The notes under the pieces: model-generated | Seen by the model: the letters and a program-made list of their open reading frames with translations, nothing else | The model's database searches: none | Told to the model about the DNA's origin: nothing | DNA from: Methanomassiliicoccaceae archaeon UBA370 | Lineage (GTDB): Archaea > Thermoplasmatota > Thermoplasmata > Methanomassiliicoccales > Methanomethylophilaceae | Reading direction: 5' to 3' | Assembly (NCBI GenBank): GCA_002505345.1 | Contig: DAUY01000008.1 | Coordinates: 1 to 20,872, forward strand | Length of the DNA: 20,872 nucleotides | Part shown: positions 1 through 6,116 of the stretch, piece by piece | Numbering within the stretch: the stretch's first letter is position 1 | How the letters are laid out: each line of letters opens with the position of its first letter | Program-made: the position numbers and the translations under genes

Positions 1-576
1 GATGAGGACAGGAACGCATGGATTTTCGTCCATTCCGATCTGAAGCTCTCCGACGTCTCCGCCGGCAAGCCTCTGGACGATGTCGTTCGTGATGTCCGCG
101 AGATCCTCAACTACAATGTCTGCACCTCGTACAATGTTAACTTCGATTTCGGCCACTTCCTATCATACGCTCCATGGGCAATTCACTGCGAGCTCGCCCC
201 GGACGTCATGCTGGCCGCCCACTGCATAGTCGACGGAGACCACTTGTTCGACGATGGAAGCACATCGTGGCCAAAACTCCAGAAATCGTACACGGCACTC
301 TGCCCTGACGACCCCGTCCGCCTCGGAGGCGTGCAGGCCCATAGGGCCCTTTCGGATGCGATGCAGGCATCCCACGTGATGCTGCGCCTGATTGAGTTGG
401 GAAGATACCCGAGAGAGATTACGCTGACCGGTGCACCATCGGGTGCGCGGTTCAGATCTGTCAGGTCTACTGACAGATTATCCGGACACGCCCCTTGCGG
501 GAGTGACATCGCGTGTCCGGCAAACACCTTAGCTCCAGACCTGCCGAAGCAACACTCGACCGACGAGGTGGCTTGA
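1..576 (+). CDS. DEDDh 3'-5' exonuclease (DnaQ-like), 5'-truncated by window edge
   Basis: The frame is open from base 1 and ends at TGA 574-576, giving 191 residues of a protein whose N-terminus (with the ExoI DxE motif) lies outside. Two DEDDh signatures are visible: an ExoII-type segment YNVNFDFGHFL with Asp at residue 49, and an ExoIII-type segment AHRALSDA with His114 and Asp119. Such proteins trim DNA or RNA 3' ends, as proofreading subunits or stand-alone nucleases; the substrate cannot be told here. The last 50 or so residues, after ELGRYPREI, resemble no exonuclease segment I know and lie over two strong inverted repeats, so the original 3' end may have been altered by insertion of the downstream recombinase module. 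The stop codon overlaps the recombinase start (TGATG). Confidence 0.72.
   Translation, partial: DEDRNAWIFVHSDLKLSDVSAGKPLDDVVRDVREILNYNVCTSYNVNFDFGHFLSYAPWAIHCELAPDVMLAAHCIVDGDHLFDDGSTSWPKLQKSYTALCPDDPVRLGGVQAHRALSDAMQASHVMLRLIELGRYPREITLTGAPSGARFRSVRSTDRLSGHAPCGSDIACPANTLAPDLPKQHSTDEVA
456..478. repeat. Perfect 8-7-8 inverted repeat, possible recombinase core site
   Basis: ATCTGTCA (456-463) and TGACAGAT (471-478) are exact reverse complements around a 7-base spacer. The geometry, two inverted arms around 6-8 bases, is that of a tyrosine recombinase core site, and the recombinase gene starts 98 bases downstream. An operator for a dimeric regulator is an alternative. Function is inferred. 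Confidence 0.5.
482..520. repeat. 10-bp inverted repeat with nested hairpin upstream of recombinase
   Basis: CCGGACACGC (482-491) and GCGTGTCCGG (511-520) are exact reverse complements separated by 19 bases. Inside the loop CCC (492-494) can pair with GGG (499-501). The element lies inside the unusual 3' tail of the exonuclease frame, 55 bases before the recombinase start. It could be a transcript hairpin, a recombinase arm site or a former element boundary. Confidence 0.5.
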
Positions 577-1535
577 TGGGCAGGCCACGGAAAACCTTTA
601 CACAGGATGTGTACGAGTTTGTAGATTATATCAAAAAAGAAGAAGACTACAAGGAACGGACCATAAGGTATTACAGAGATGAGGGAGCTTGCATCTTCTC
701 CTTGCTCGATAATCATGTGAGGGAGGGGATCCGCGCCAAGGATGTGACCAAGGACGATGTTTTCAAGGTCCTCGATTTCATGCGCCGCAATAATTACGCC
801 GTGCAGACGATGAAGGGATACATTTGTGCCCTCAGGAGAATATGCATGCACCATGGCAATCCAGCCCCTCAAACGACTAAAATAAGGTGGCCCCAGGACA
901 TGAGACCGAGCGTTGATTGGCTGACGCAAGACCAAGCACAGAAATTGATAGACTGCCCCAAAACTCCGATGCAGGAGATGGTAATCCACCTAGAACTGTG
1001 CATGGGGCTCCGGCGCATAGAGGTGGCGAGGTTGCGCATCTCTGATATAGACAGCAGGCGGAAATATATGACGGTGACAGGGAAAGCCGACAAACTCAGA
1101 TTGGTCCCGTTCCATCCGGATACTGGAGCCGTTCTGTCGCACTACATGGGATACCGTAACGCGCTCGTAAAGGTGGCCGTTTCCAAGGATCCTTCGGCCG
1201 AAGTCCCGGACAATTTGATTATATGGGGCAAGGGAGCACAGCTTTCTGCCTATTCGCAGGTTAAGCTCACAGGATTTGACAAACAGATCAAGGCGCTGAT
1301 CCCGCAGATCGGTATCGAATTTTCGAACCATACACTGAGACGGACGTTCGGCCGTACGATGTATCGGTGCGGAGTCCCGCTGGCGACGATCGCAAAGCTG
1401 CTAGGGCATGAATCGACGGATGTGACGCTAGATTACATCGGAGTCGACTTGGACGACATGGGGTCTGCAATGTCCCAATACGTGCTCAGGTCGTCGGCCG
1501 TGGAAGAATTGTTGGAGGAGAACAGATGTGCATGA
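576..1535 (+). CDS. Tyrosine recombinase / integrase (XerA-like)
   Basis: A 319-residue tyrosine recombinase. The N-terminal 120 residues form the SAM-like core-binding domain (KERTIRYYRDE, TMKGYICALRRIC). The catalytic domain carries the expected set: Arg in GLRRIEVARL, Lys in GKADKLRLVPF, HxxR in HTLRRTF, His in LLGHES, and the nucleophile Tyr in TLDYIGV. The start at ATG 576 is preferred because it overlaps the exonuclease stop (TGATG) and has GAGGTGG just upstream; an in-frame GTG at 513 would add 21 residues lying over an inverted repeat. It may be a chromosomal XerA that resolves dimers or the integrase of a mobile element. The tRNA-Pro gene 65 bases beyond its stop, in the opposite direction, is a usual target for integrases. 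No cargo genes are visible, so domesticated XerA or an element remnant both remain possible. Confidence 0.9.
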   Translation: MGRPRKTFTQDVYEFVDYIKKEEDYKERTIRYYRDEGACIFSLLDNHVREGIRAKDVTKDDVFKVLDFMRRNNYAVQTMKGYICALRRICMHHGNPAPQTTKIRWPQDMRPSVDWLTQDQAQKLIDCPKTPMQEMVIHLELCMGLRRIEVARLRISDIDSRRKYMTVTGKADKLRLVPFHPDTGAVLSHYMGYRNALVKVAVSKDPSAEVPDNLIIWGKGAQLSAYSQVKLTGFDKQIKALIPQIGIEFSNHTLRRTFGRTMYRCGVPLATIAKLLGHESTDVTLDYIGVDLDDMGSAMSQYVLRSSAVEELLEENRCA

Positions 1536-1600
1536 AAAAGGAAGACAGGAGTTTTGAGTTTGAAAACCCCCCTAAAAATGAGGTAGCCAGTAGAATTAGG

Positions 1601-1673
1601 TGGGCCCGCCCAGATTTGAACTGGAGTATCATGCACCCCAAGCATGGAGGATACCAAGCTACCCCACGGGCCC
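1601..1673 (-). tRNA. tRNA-Pro (anticodon GGG)
   Basis: Reading the minus strand from 1673, a cloverleaf folds. The acceptor stem GGGCCCG pairs with CGGGCCC, followed by discriminator A. The anticodon stem CATGC/GCATG encloses loop TTGGGGT, giving anticodon GGG for proline. The T arm is TCCAG-TTCAAAT-CTGGG. CCA is not encoded (the next bases are CCT). The gene lies 24 bases downstream of rpoN on the same strand, so it may be co-transcribed with the ribosomal operon. A T5 run at 1578-1574 on the transcript strand could end transcription. Confidence 0.93.
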
Positions 1674-1697
1674 ATTAATGAGTTTTTTCTAAGAGGT

Positions 1698-1889
1698 TTA
1701 TCCGAGAGGTGCGATCTCACCGATGAGGTCGGCGTGGGACACTATCATCCTGCGGCAGCAGTATCTTTCGAACCCTAGATCGTCGAGGACTTCCTTGGGG
1801 TCCTCGCCCATCCCGACGCGCTTGGCGTACACGGGGTAGGCGCTGCCCACGACCTTTCCGCAAGTGAAACATCTCACCGGTATTATCAT
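1698..1889 (-). CDS. rpoN: DNA-directed RNA polymerase subunit N (Rpb10-like)
   Basis: This 63-residue protein is a full-length archaeal RpoN/Rpo10, the zinc-binding assembly platform of the RNA polymerase core. It starts MIIPVRCFTCGKV and carries the zinc ligands Cys7 and Cys10 (CFTC) plus the paired CC in YCCRRM, which together define the zinc bundle. The ATG is preceded by AGGTGATT, which overlaps the uS9 stop codon; the intergenic space is only 6 bases, so translation is probably coupled. It is the last protein gene of the eL18-uL13-uS9-RpoN operon, an order conserved across many Euryarchaeota. rpoK, often next in other archaea, does not follow here; tRNA-Pro does. Confidence 0.97.
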   Translation of the reverse strand: MIIPVRCFTCGKVVGSAYPVYAKRVGMGEDPKEVLDDLGFERYCCRRMIVSHADLIGEIAPLG

Positions 1890-1895
1890 ACTTAA

Positions 1896-2294
1896 TCACC
1901 TGTACGACTTCTGCTTTCTGGCACGTGCACCGTGTCCGAGCTCGTTCTTCGGCAGTTTCCTTCTGGTGTCGTTGATGATCAGGGTCCTGTCGTAGCTCTT
2001 GAACAGCGCCTCGAGGTCCTCGTCCTTGAAGTACTCGACGAGTCCTCTCGCGATGGCCGTCCTGGCCGCCGCCGCCTGCCCCATGACTCCGCCGCCGTCG
2101 ACGGTCACACGGATGTTGACCTTGGCCGCCTTTTCGGATGCGAGTCCGAGGGGCTCCTGGATCTTGAGCCTTGCGAGCTCAGGGGAGTATATGTCCAAGG
2201 GGACCTTGTTGATGGTCACCTTCCCGTTGCCCTCCTCGACTACCGCCCTGGCGGTCGCGGACTTTCTCTTTCCACTTGTATTGACACATTCCAT
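1896..2294 (-). CDS. rps9: Small-subunit ribosomal protein uS9
   Basis: The 132-residue product matches archaeal uS9, a 30S-head protein whose C-terminal tail reaches the tRNA P site. Characteristic parts are NTSGKRKSATARA at the N-terminus, the central VDGGGVMGQAAAARTAIARG segment and the basic tail ending KQKSYR. ATG 2294 is preferred: it gives the usual archaeal N-terminus and has GTGAG about nine bases upstream. An ATG at 2303 would overlap the uL13 stop as ATGA and add three residues (MIP), but its GTGAG would be directly adjacent and unusable. Both starts keep the gene tightly joined to rpl13. Confidence 0.96.
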   Translation of the reverse strand: MECVNTSGKRKSATARAVVEEGNGKVTINKVPLDIYSPELARLKIQEPLGLASEKAAKVNIRVTVDGGGVMGQAAAARTAIARGLVEYFKDEDLEALFKSYDRTLIINDTRRKLPKNELGHGARARKQKSYR

Positions 2295-2299
2295 GGGGA

Positions 2300-2725
2300 T
2301 CATCTCACATTAGAACCCAGGAATTTAGAGACGGCTCCCAGGGTCGTGTATTTGCCGGTGATCTTCTTCTTGGCGAGCTCAGGCGCCTCGGTCTTTACCT
2401 CGGCGAACTGCTTGGGCGTCCCGACGTATACGTGGAGCCTTCTGTAAGCGTCCCTTCCGCTGGAGCTCTTCCAGGGGATCATTCCCCTTACGGACCTCTT
2501 GAAGATGAGGTCCGCCCTGCGCGGGTAGAAAGGTCCCTTCCTCTTGGTGGCGTCACCAAGTTCGGTGCGGTGCTTGAACTTGTCGCACACCATCTCTTTC
2601 TCCCCGGTAATTATGATGGACTCGGAGTTGAGAATGATGATCTCTTCGCCGTCCATGATCCTCTCTGCGACAACGCTTGCAAGCCTGCCGTAGATTAGGT
2701 CCTTTCCGTCAATAAAAGTCACCAT
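2300..2725 (-). CDS. rpl13: Large-subunit ribosomal protein uL13
   Basis: The product is 141 residues, typical for archaeal uL13, an early-assembling 50S protein that binds 23S rRNA. Recognisable features are FIDGKDLIYGRLASVVAERI at the N-terminus, the GPFYPRRADLIFKRSVRGM basic segment, and VGTPKQF. The start ATG 2725 has an excellent ribosome-binding sequence (GAGGTGATTGC-ATG) that includes the eL18 stop codon. It lies second in the ribosomal operon and contacts the uS9 gene by a few bases, implying one polycistronic message. Confidence 0.97.
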   Translation of the reverse strand: MVTFIDGKDLIYGRLASVVAERIMDGEEIIILNSESIIITGEKEMVCDKFKHRTELGDATKRKGPFYPRRADLIFKRSVRGMIPWKSSSGRDAYRRLHVYVGTPKQFAEVKTEAPELAKKKITGKYTTLGAVSKFLGSNVR

Positions 2726-2729
2726 GCAA

Positions 2730-3092
2730 TCACCTCATTATCCTGATGTTGGAGCCCTTGGGGTTGGCGTCCATGAGCTCTCTTATGCTCACGGCCTTTC
2801 CGCCGGATTCCGCAATCGCGGCCTTCGCCTTCTCGGAGAAGGAGAACGCCGCTACCGTTACTTTCTTCGTTATGCTGCCTGCAGCGAGAACTTTCCCGGG
2901 GACGACAACGGTCTCCCCGTCCTTTGCATATCTTTCGATTTTGCTGAGGTTCGTTTCGGCCCAGTTCCTCTTGGGTTTCTCAAGCCGAAGCGCGATGTCT
3001 CGCCAGATGGCAGATTCGTTGTCCCTCGATGTCGCCTTAAGATCGAAGATCAAAGCGATCAGCGAAGGGTCTGTTTTGAAACTTGCCTTCAT
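2730..3092 (-). CDS. rpl18e: Large-subunit ribosomal protein eL18
   Basis: The product, 120 residues from MKASFKTDPS, is the archaeal eL18 of the 50S subunit. Supporting segments are IWRDIALRLEKPKRNWAETN, the central GETVVVPGKVLAAG and the C-terminal NPKGSNIRIMR. The frame is open upstream to an ATG at 3185, but the clear TATA box TTTATAAA lies at 3141-3148, inside that extension. A start upstream of the promoter is not credible, and the extra 31 residues do not resemble eL18. ATG 3092 has GGGAGAG about eight bases upstream, so this mRNA has a short leader with a ribosome-binding site. It is the first gene of the ribosomal operon. Confidence 0.95.
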   Translation of the reverse strand: MKASFKTDPSLIALIFDLKATSRDNESAIWRDIALRLEKPKRNWAETNLSKIERYAKDGETVVVPGKVLAAGSITKKVTVAAFSFSEKAKAAIAESGGKAVSIRELMDANPKGSNIRIMR

Positions 3093-3140
3093 ATTTCTGA
3101 CTCTCCCGACATTGGGTAAGGCTGTCGTATGCGGGATTCG

Positions 3141-3148
3141 TTTATAAA
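3141..3148 (-). promoter_or_regulatory. TATA box of the eL18-uL13-uS9-rpoN operon
   Basis: TTTATAAA matches the archaeal TATA element. Start of transcription is expected about 25 bases downstream, near 3119, leaving a leader of roughly 27 bases that contains GGGAGAG before the eL18 ATG at 3092. Confidence 0.7.
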
Positions 3149-3208
3149 ACTTGCCTAGGTCGAATCCGTGCGTGAACTTACCCACGCGTATGGGATACGT
3201 GCGTTATG

Positions 3209-3216
3209 TTTAATAC
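3209..3216 (+). promoter_or_regulatory. TATA box before the TIM-barrel gene
   Basis: TTTAATAC is centred about 31 bases upstream of ATG 3244, the position expected for a leaderless or nearly leaderless archaeal transcript. It is divergent from the ribosomal operon promoter 65 bases away. Confidence 0.55.
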
Positions 3217-3243
3217 TGTACTCGTGTTAGCACCGCCGATACC

Positions 3244-4353
3244 ATGATAAGATTCGGACCTGCGGGAATACCGCTTTCGTGCAAAGGCCGCACCCTGAAG
3301 GACGGCATCGAGGACGTACACAACCTGAGCCTTACGGCAATGGAGGTCCAGATGGTAAGGCCCACCACAGACATCAGATATCCCGATGACGAGGAGGTCG
3401 GGATGACCCTCAGGGACATCACCGAGGATTTCGTCATCGAGTTCATAAGGGACGGCGAACTGATATGCTCTCCGGACGTGCCGATCGAAGAGGACGACGA
3501 GCTTGTGACCATGTTCTACAGCATCGCCGAGAACTACGGATCGCTGTACAACACGGGGGAGATAGCCAAGAGGATGGACGTCAGCCTGTCAATACACGCC
3601 CCGTACTACATCGACCTGGGAGTCGACCCCGAGACAGATCAGGGTGCAGACCCTGAAATGGCGGAAGATTACATGGAAGAGTATGCCGCCCCCAGTGTGG
3701 TGGACAAGTACATAGACAGTATCAGGCATTCCGCCCTGATCCTCAATGCGCTGGGCGGGGACACGGTCGTGACCAGCCTGGGCCTCTACAAAGGAGATTC
3801 TAAAAAGGAGAGGGAGGAGACCGATGCCCGCATCTTCGAAAACGTGGCAGGGCTCATGGAATGGTGGCAGGACGTGGGCCTCAGGCCGAAGCTGGGTATC
3901 GAGATCACAGGGCACAAGGAGACCTTCGGGTCTCTGGACCAGGTGCTGGACATGTGCGACCAGATCGAAGGGCTGGTCCCCGTCTTGAACTTCCCGCACC
4001 ACCACTCGCGCACCGGCGGTTCGCTCAAGGATACAAGGGATTTCATCGACCTGATCGAAGCGGTCGAGCCCTACTGCAAGGACGGCATATATTCCCAGTT
4101 CTCCGGAGTGGAGCACGCCGACGGAGAGGAGAAGAAGTACACTCCGATCAAGAAAGGCGACCTTAAATTCGAAACTCTCGCGGACGCGTTGACAGAGCTC
4201 AGGCCGGAGATGACCGTTATCTCCTGCTCTCCGCTGCTGGAACACGACGCCATGTACATGAGGATCATAGAGGAGAGGGTCCTCAGCAAGAAGGTGGCCA
4301 AGATGCTCAGGGAGATGAAGAAGCAGGCGGCCCCCGAGGTCCCCGGGGAATGA
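3244..4353 (+). CDS. Endonuclease IV / xylose isomerase-like TIM-barrel protein
   Basis: A 369-residue protein with an AP-endonuclease-2 type TIM barrel. Visible signatures are the N-terminal strand IRFGPAGIP, LSIHAPYYIDL (metal-ligand type His118), the central LGIEITGHKETFGS with Glu220 and His224, and NFPHHHSRTGG with the His cluster at 252-254. These resemble the metal-binding residues of Nfo, the base-excision repair enzyme that cuts DNA at abasic sites. At 369 residues it is longer than usual endonuclease IV (about 280). The extra length includes an acidic stretch near residues 125-150 and a C-terminal helix. A sugar-phosphate isomerase or epimerase role is therefore also possible. It is followed by hxlB after a single base, so the two are surely co-transcribed. 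Confidence 0.8.
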   Translation: MIRFGPAGIPLSCKGRTLKDGIEDVHNLSLTAMEVQMVRPTTDIRYPDDEEVGMTLRDITEDFVIEFIRDGELICSPDVPIEEDDELVTMFYSIAENYGSLYNTGEIAKRMDVSLSIHAPYYIDLGVDPETDQGADPEMAEDYMEEYAAPSVVDKYIDSIRHSALILNALGGDTVVTSLGLYKGDSKKEREETDARIFENVAGLMEWWQDVGLRPKLGIEITGHKETFGSLDQVLDMCDQIEGLVPVLNFPHHHSRTGGSLKDTRDFIDLIEAVEPYCKDGIYSQFSGVEHADGEEKKYTPIKKGDLKFETLADALTELRPEMTVISCSPLLEHDAMYMRIIEERVLSKKVAKMLREMKKQAAPEVPGE

Positions 4354-4354
4354 G

Positions 4355-4888
4355 ATGAATCCGGCACTGGAATATCTTTCTGAGAAATGCCGTGAGACCG
4401 CGTCCTCCGTGTCCGACGAGGACAGGGAGAAGCTCGCAAGGCTCGTAACGGACAACCGCAAGGTCTTCATCTACGGATCGGGCCGCTCAGGGCTCGTAGG
4501 GCAGCTGCTGGCCGTCCGCCTGGTCCAGCTGGGGGTCGACGTCCACCTCGTGGGCGAGATGACCACGCCCATAATCGGCCGCAACGACCTGACGATCCTG
4601 GTCTCCAACACCGGGGAGACCGCTTCCGTGGTGAACACGGCGAACATCGCCGGGCGTATAGGCTCCTATGTCGTATGCTTCACATCCGACCCGAGGAGCA
4701 AGCTCGCCCACGCTTCGGACATGGTCGTAGTCATGAGGTCGGGGGAGATCGACGACAAGTATGCTCCTCTGGGCACGGTTTTCGAATGCTCCGTGCTGAT
4801 GTTCTTCGACAGCTTCGTCGCCGACCTTATGGAGAAGTTCGGCACAGACGAGGCGGAGATGAAGAGCAGGCACGCCATCTGGGTATGA
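4355..4888 (+). CDS. hxlB: 6-phospho-3-hexuloisomerase (SIS domain)
   Basis: The 177-residue protein is one SIS domain of the PHI type, which interconverts D-arabino-hex-3-ulose 6-phosphate and fructose 6-phosphate. In archaea without a full pentose phosphate pathway, PHI and 3-hexulose-6-phosphate synthase run in reverse to make ribulose 5-phosphate for nucleotides and release formaldehyde. Evidence is FIYGSGRSGLVGQLLAVRL near residues 38-56, the phosphosugar loop VSNTGETASV, and the C-terminal SRHAIWV typical of PHI. The length is right for the family. The start ATG 4355 lies one base after the TIM-barrel stop, with GAGGTCCCCGGGG upstream. The synthase partner (hxlA or a fused form) is not in the window. 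Confidence 0.92.
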   Translation: MNPALEYLSEKCRETASSVSDEDREKLARLVTDNRKVFIYGSGRSGLVGQLLAVRLVQLGVDVHLVGEMTTPIIGRNDLTILVSNTGETASVVNTANIAGRIGSYVVCFTSDPRSKLAHASDMVVVMRSGEIDDKYAPLGTVFECSVLMFFDSFVADLMEKFGTDEAEMKSRHAIWV

Positions 4889-4891
4889 CCG

Positions 4892-5395
4892 TCAGTCTTC
4901 CGACACGACCATCTGCGCCACCTTGGTTTCTCCGTTTTCTACAGTGAATACCATCAGCGTCCCGTCGGAAGGGTCGAGCACCACCGCGAATCCCATTCCT
5001 TCACCGAATATCCCGGAATGGGTTTTGACGTCCACGTCGGAAAGGTAGCATCCGAACCCGGGATGCGAATGATACCATCCTATCACGGCATCGCCCCCGC
5101 TCTCATCGATGGACGCGAACAGGTCTTCGAGGGAGTCCTGGTCGAACCTGACGCTTACGCCGGTCGCATCGAGCCCGGCCGTGGCGGTCCCCGATGCCAC
5201 GGAATATTCGCCCTCCTCGTCCCTGCAGATCTCTCCCAGGATCAGTCCCAGGACCTCTTTGCCCTCGGCGAGGCCTAAGTCCGCATGGTTGGCCATCTGC
5301 GAGATCGCACCTTCGCCCACGAACAGGGGCACCCCCCGGACGCTGCGCTTCCTGTACCTGCGTTCGGACTTCTCGGACGATATGACCTTAGGCAT
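4892..5395 (-). CDS. JAMM/MPN+ metalloprotease (Rpn11-like) of ubiquitin-like operon
   Basis: The 167-residue product is a single JAMM domain with a complete active site: Glu47 in KEVLGLILGE, His109 and His111 in YHSHPGFGCYLSDVD, Ser119 and Asp122. This fits the zinc-protease motif HxHx7SxxD exactly. JAMM enzymes of this type remove ubiquitin or trim ubiquitin-like precursors behind Gly-Gly. Here the obvious substrate is the small beta-grasp protein two genes upstream, which ends Gly-Gly-Arg. The start at ATG 5395 lies inside the last codons of the E2-like gene (8-base overlap) with GGTGGT just upstream; an in-frame extension to 5446 is rejected. The gene is last in the operon and ends 3 bases from the convergent hxlB. 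The N-terminal 20 residues are basic. A substrate other than the local modifier cannot be excluded. Confidence 0.92.
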   Translation of the reverse strand: MPKVISSEKSERRYRKRSVRGVPLFVGEGAISQMANHADLGLAEGKEVLGLILGEICRDEEGEYSVASGTATAGLDATGVSVRFDQDSLEDLFASIDESGGDAVIGWYHSHPGFGCYLSDVDVKTHSGIFGEGMGFAVVLDPSDGTLMVFTVENGETKVAQMVVSED

Positions 5396-5873
5396 CTTTA
5401 CCACCGTAGCTGACCTTCGCATCGAACCCGGGCTTGTTGTCCGCATACCATCTGGAGGCCCTGATGCAGGAATCCGTTCCGTAAGGGTTCATGGGGTTAG
5501 GGTATGCAAGGAGGCTCTCCACCCCCATGACGAAGGACGTCATGTTGGAGCCGAAGCTCCAGTTGTCCAGTGTTTTGACGCATACGAAACCCCCATCCTG
5601 GGGCATCATTATGTTCGGATGGAATACGGGCGTCTTCCATCTCGCCCTCGGCCTTTCGAACGGATACTCTTCGGAGAGCACCAGGTCGAAGCTGTGCTCC
5701 CTTGCGGTTTCGGTCTCGGATGTCCTAGCGGGAGAGTTGGTCAGAGTAATGCTCAGCACGACCGGGAACTCGGCATCCTCCGGTATATCCGCAATGGAAA
5801 GCCCCAGATATCGGTTCAGCTCCCCGATCTCGTTGTTTATCCTCTTCACCAGTATGGGTCTGACGAGGCCCAT
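5388..5873 (-). CDS. E2-like ubiquitin-conjugating enzyme (UBC fold)
   Basis: The 161-residue protein has a UBC-fold pattern: N-terminal helix (VKRINNEIGELNRYL), beta-strands ending FDLVLSEEYPFERPRARW, the HPN motif at 85-87, and the probable catalytic cysteine Cys98 in GGFVCVKTLDNWS, with the Trp-Ser pair after it that many E2s keep. E2 enzymes take the modifier from the E1 cysteine as a thioester and pass it to a target lysine. The spacing between HPN and Cys98 is ten residues, longer than the roughly seven of eukaryotic E2s. The ATG at 5873 abuts the TGA of the ubiquitin-like gene with no gap. The closest relatives are likely the E2-like proteins of archaeal and bacterial ubiquitin-like operons. 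Similarity is judged by motif and context only. Confidence 0.88.
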   Translation of the reverse strand: MGLVRPILVKRINNEIGELNRYLGLSIADIPEDAEFPVVLSITLTNSPARTSETETAREHSFDLVLSEEYPFERPRARWKTPVFHPNIMMPQDGGFVCVKTLDNWSFGSNMTSFVMGVESLLAYPNPMNPYGTDSCIRASRWYADNKPGFDAKVSYGGKDA

Positions 5874-6116
5874 TCAACGACCGCCTTCCGGGTCCGGGAT
5901 CATCTCCACGGTGTCCCCGTCGGAGAGGTTCACCTCCTCGACGGTCCTGGAGCCGACCAAAAGCTTGGGCCCCTTCCTCAACACGAAGGCGCCGGCTCCC
6001 TCTCCCCAGTAGTCCGCCGCGGCGTCTATGATGTCCGATACCTTCTCGTAGGGTTCCAGCTCCATCCTTATGGAGCCTCCCGCCGCGGTGTTCACTACAG
6101 TTATCTTCATTGTCAT
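5874..6116 (-). CDS. Ubiquitin-like beta-grasp modifier with C-terminal Gly-Gly-Arg
   Basis: This 80-residue protein has the expected beta-grasp order: beta-hairpin (MKITVVNTAAGGSIRMEL), helix (VSDIIDAAADYW), a strand pair (AFVLRKGPKLL) and a last strand with VNLSDGDTVEMIPD, close to the ubiquitin/ThiS/MoaD pattern before the tail. It ends PDPEGGR, so Gly78-Gly79 is covered by one Arg. A processing step, probably by the JAMM protease, would expose Gly-Gly for adenylation by the E1. The ATG at 6116 overlaps the E1 stop as ATGA; ATG 6110 (MKITVV) is an alternative. A sulfur carrier role is possible for such proteins, but sulfur carriers normally end directly in Gly-Gly and do not come with an E2. 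Confidence 0.88.
   Translation of the reverse strand: MTMKITVVNTAAGGSIRMELEPYEKVSDIIDAAADYWGEGAGAFVLRKGPKLLVGSRTVEEVNLSDGDTVEMIPDPEGGR

Noticed and set aside
183..989. Minus-strand open frame opposite the exonuclease and recombinase
   Set aside because: No domain recognised, and both genes on the other strand have intact catalytic motifs.
3093..3185. N-terminal extension of eL18 starting at 3185
   Set aside because: The extension crosses the TATA box at 3141-3148 and does not resemble eL18; ATG 3092 has a proper ribosome site.
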